DNA from: a bacterium SCSIO 12741
GTDB lineage: Bacteria; Bacteroidota; Bacteroidia; Flavobacteriales_G; Salibacteraceae
DNA: 64,000 nucleotides
NCBI GenBank assembly: GCA_024398055.1
Contig: CP073749.1
Span: 2,976,594 to 3,040,593, forward strand
Reading direction: 5' to 3'
The notes below the pieces were generated by a model. That model was not told the origin of the DNA. It did no database searches and was given only the letters and a program-made list of their open reading frames with translations. Positions within the stretch are counted from its first letter, which is position 1. Each line of letters begins with the position of its first letter. The translations under genes were made by a program, and so were the position numbers. Below are positions 63,139 through 64,000 of the stretch, in pieces.

Positions 63139-63146
63139 CAAAAATA
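63139..63146 (-). promoter_or_regulatory. -7 box of the 62489 gene (leaderless type)
   Basis: On the minus strand TATTTTTG matches TAnnTTTG and ends 5 bases before the TTG start at 63133. Confidence 0.5.
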
Positions 63147-63319
63147 CGCCTCTAAAAACGGAAACCCAGAAAATTAGTGCTCAGATTCTTAAAAAACGTT
63201 GGAAGATTTGGGAGGCGAGAGGCGAGATGGGAGAAGCGAGTACGAGGACGAGTTCCCTGAAGCTTTCGGTAAAGGGTGGAGCGGAGTTTTTTGAAAATTC
63301 AGGATTGGAGATTCAAGAT
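63147..63319. other. GA-rich low-complexity intergenic stretch
   Basis: Contains purine-rich near-repeats (GGCGAGAGGCGAGA around 63212) and short repeats of ATTCAGGATT/GATTCAAGATTC around 63296-63322. No gene or clear terminator is seen. Confidence 0.4.
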
Positions 63320-64000
63320 TCAATAAATGAAATGGCCTTTAAGAACCTTTTGGTTTCCTCGCCAGTCGGTTAGTTCGATGGTAAAATCGTGACGGCCGCC
63401 GGTGGCTTGTACCCGATCTATTTCCAGGAAGCCACTTTTTTTGTTTCGTTCATATTCCACTAAAGTCCATTGATCGTCAATGTAGGCTTCGTAATGATGA
63501 AGTCCTGAAATATCGTCTTTGACTGAGAATCGAATTTTACCGGGAGATTGGAATCGCTTACCAGATTTGAAGCCGGTGAAGTTAGCAACCGGAGCTGTAG
63601 TATCAGCCATGACGGTATAGGGACCGAAACTGCGTGTTTTTACTTTTATAAAGTCTCCTTCGATTTCTCCCCCTTCAGCAGCTAGGATTTTTGAATTCTT
63701 GTCCAGGGAAACCACAATGAGCTTTGAATGGAGTCGTTCAGGAATGCTGTCAATTCGAATGGATAATTCCACGTATTCATGAAGCGGATCGTAAAGCGTG
63801 TTGATTCCATAGCGAGGAGTTTGACACCGACCGATGGCTTTTTTCTCACTGATTCTTAGCGGGGTGTTTTCATACACAGCATGTTCGTCCCAATGCAAAT
63901 GCACATGATCATCGGAATAATCTCCCGATTGGCCTAAAATCAATTGATGGGTAGAGGCTTCAAGAACTTGGGGTGCAGTTTGTTTTTGGGCAAGGCTGTT
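63320..64000 (-). CDS. C-terminal part of an M23-family peptidase-like protein (cut by window edge)
   Basis: The reading frame is open to the window end, giving 226 codons of the C-terminus. The order RYGINTLYDPLHE, SKLIVVSLDKNSK, VKTRSFGPYTVMADTTAPV, IRFSVKDDISGLHHYEAYIDDQWTLVEYE and RHDFTIELTDWRGNQ is the extended beta-domain that follows the LytM domain in many Bacteroidota M23 peptidases. The catalytic HxxxD and HxH motifs are outside the window, so activity cannot be judged. An internal TTG at 63943 is not the true start, since coding continues upstream. Confidence 0.7.
   Translation of the reverse strand, partial: NSLAQKQTAPQVLEASTHQLILGQSGDYSDDHVHLHWDEHAVYENTPLRISEKKAIGRCQTPRYGINTLYDPLHEYVELSIRIDSIPERLHSKLIVVSLDKNSKILAAEGGEIEGDFIKVKTRSFGPYTVMADTTAPVANFTGFKSGKRFQSPGKIRFSVKDDISGLHHYEAYIDDQWTLVEYERNKKSGFLEIDRVQATGGRHDFTIELTDWRGNQKVLKGHFIY

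Noticed and set aside
1-64000. tRNA, rRNA, prophage, insertion sequence, defence system
   Set aside because: I looked for cloverleaf ends, transposase and integrase motifs, inverted terminal repeats and known defence-domain signatures and found none in the intergenic regions or proteins.

Overview
The window looks like a chromosomal segment of a member of Bacteroidota, most likely a free-living Flavobacteriales-type bacterium. The evidence is ten secreted proteins ending in type IX secretion system (T9SS) sorting domains (six 'YPNP' type A, one of them broken, and four gliding-motility-associated type B), Bacteroidota -7 promoter boxes (TAnnTTTG) in front of many genes, and families typical of the phylum (DUF6702, DUF7009, choice-of-anchor L, dual-membrane anti-sigma). 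I see no phage, transposase, integrase, CRISPR, rRNA or tRNA, so this is core chromosome rich in surface-protein genes.

Layout. 1-5.4 kb: housekeeping genes on the minus strand (rpsP-rimM-trmN6; truA-ABC exporter-M48-like protease) with one DCC-family gene on the plus strand. 5.6-14.4 kb: two giant secreted proteins, an Asp-rich solenoid-like one and an Asp-box/propeller one, separated by a GNAT gene. 14.5-19 kb: a GT39-like membrane glycosyltransferase, a U32 protein translationally coupled to a ferredoxin, and a choice-of-anchor-L/OmpA protein. 19-21.3 kb: marR-doxX-yceI with two copies of a candidate operator, then recR. 21.3-22.8 kb: a Na+/solute symporter. 22.9-30.5 kb (minus): an ECF sigma factor, a putative anti-sigma factor that spans both membranes, and two PKD-repeat T9SS proteins. 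30.8-33.4 kb: glutathione peroxidase and M3 peptidase. 33.5-47.2 kb: four tandem ~1,110-1,120-residue paralogous T9SS type B proteins with mosaic, conversion-like similarity. 47.3-53.4 kb: a dihydrolipoamide-dehydrogenase-like flavoprotein lacking the redox disulfide, a DUF6702 protein, an M1 peptidase, a GT4 glycosyltransferase and an NTF2-like protein. 53.6-59.1 kb: two more T9SS type A genes, the second split by two frame breaks. 59.3-64 kb: small proteins (CxxC protein, DUF2752, TM2), fdhD with DUF7009, an unknown 98-residue protein with a structured leader, a carboxypeptidase-regulatory-like lipid/surface protein, and the C-terminal part of an M23-like peptidase.

How it fits together. 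The dominant theme is building and regulating the cell surface: large modular exported proteins, glycosyltransferases, exported peptidases, and a sigma/anti-sigma module that could sense the outer membrane and control the PKD proteins next to it. The observations I rate highest are the four-gene type B array with shared promoter/signal-peptide block, the sigma/dual-membrane anti-sigma/PKD cluster, the duplicated MarR operator, the disulfide-less flavoprotein, and a set of genes whose -7 box ends only 4-5 nt before the start codon (predicted leaderless mRNAs). All family calls come from reading the sequence by eye; no database search was run.
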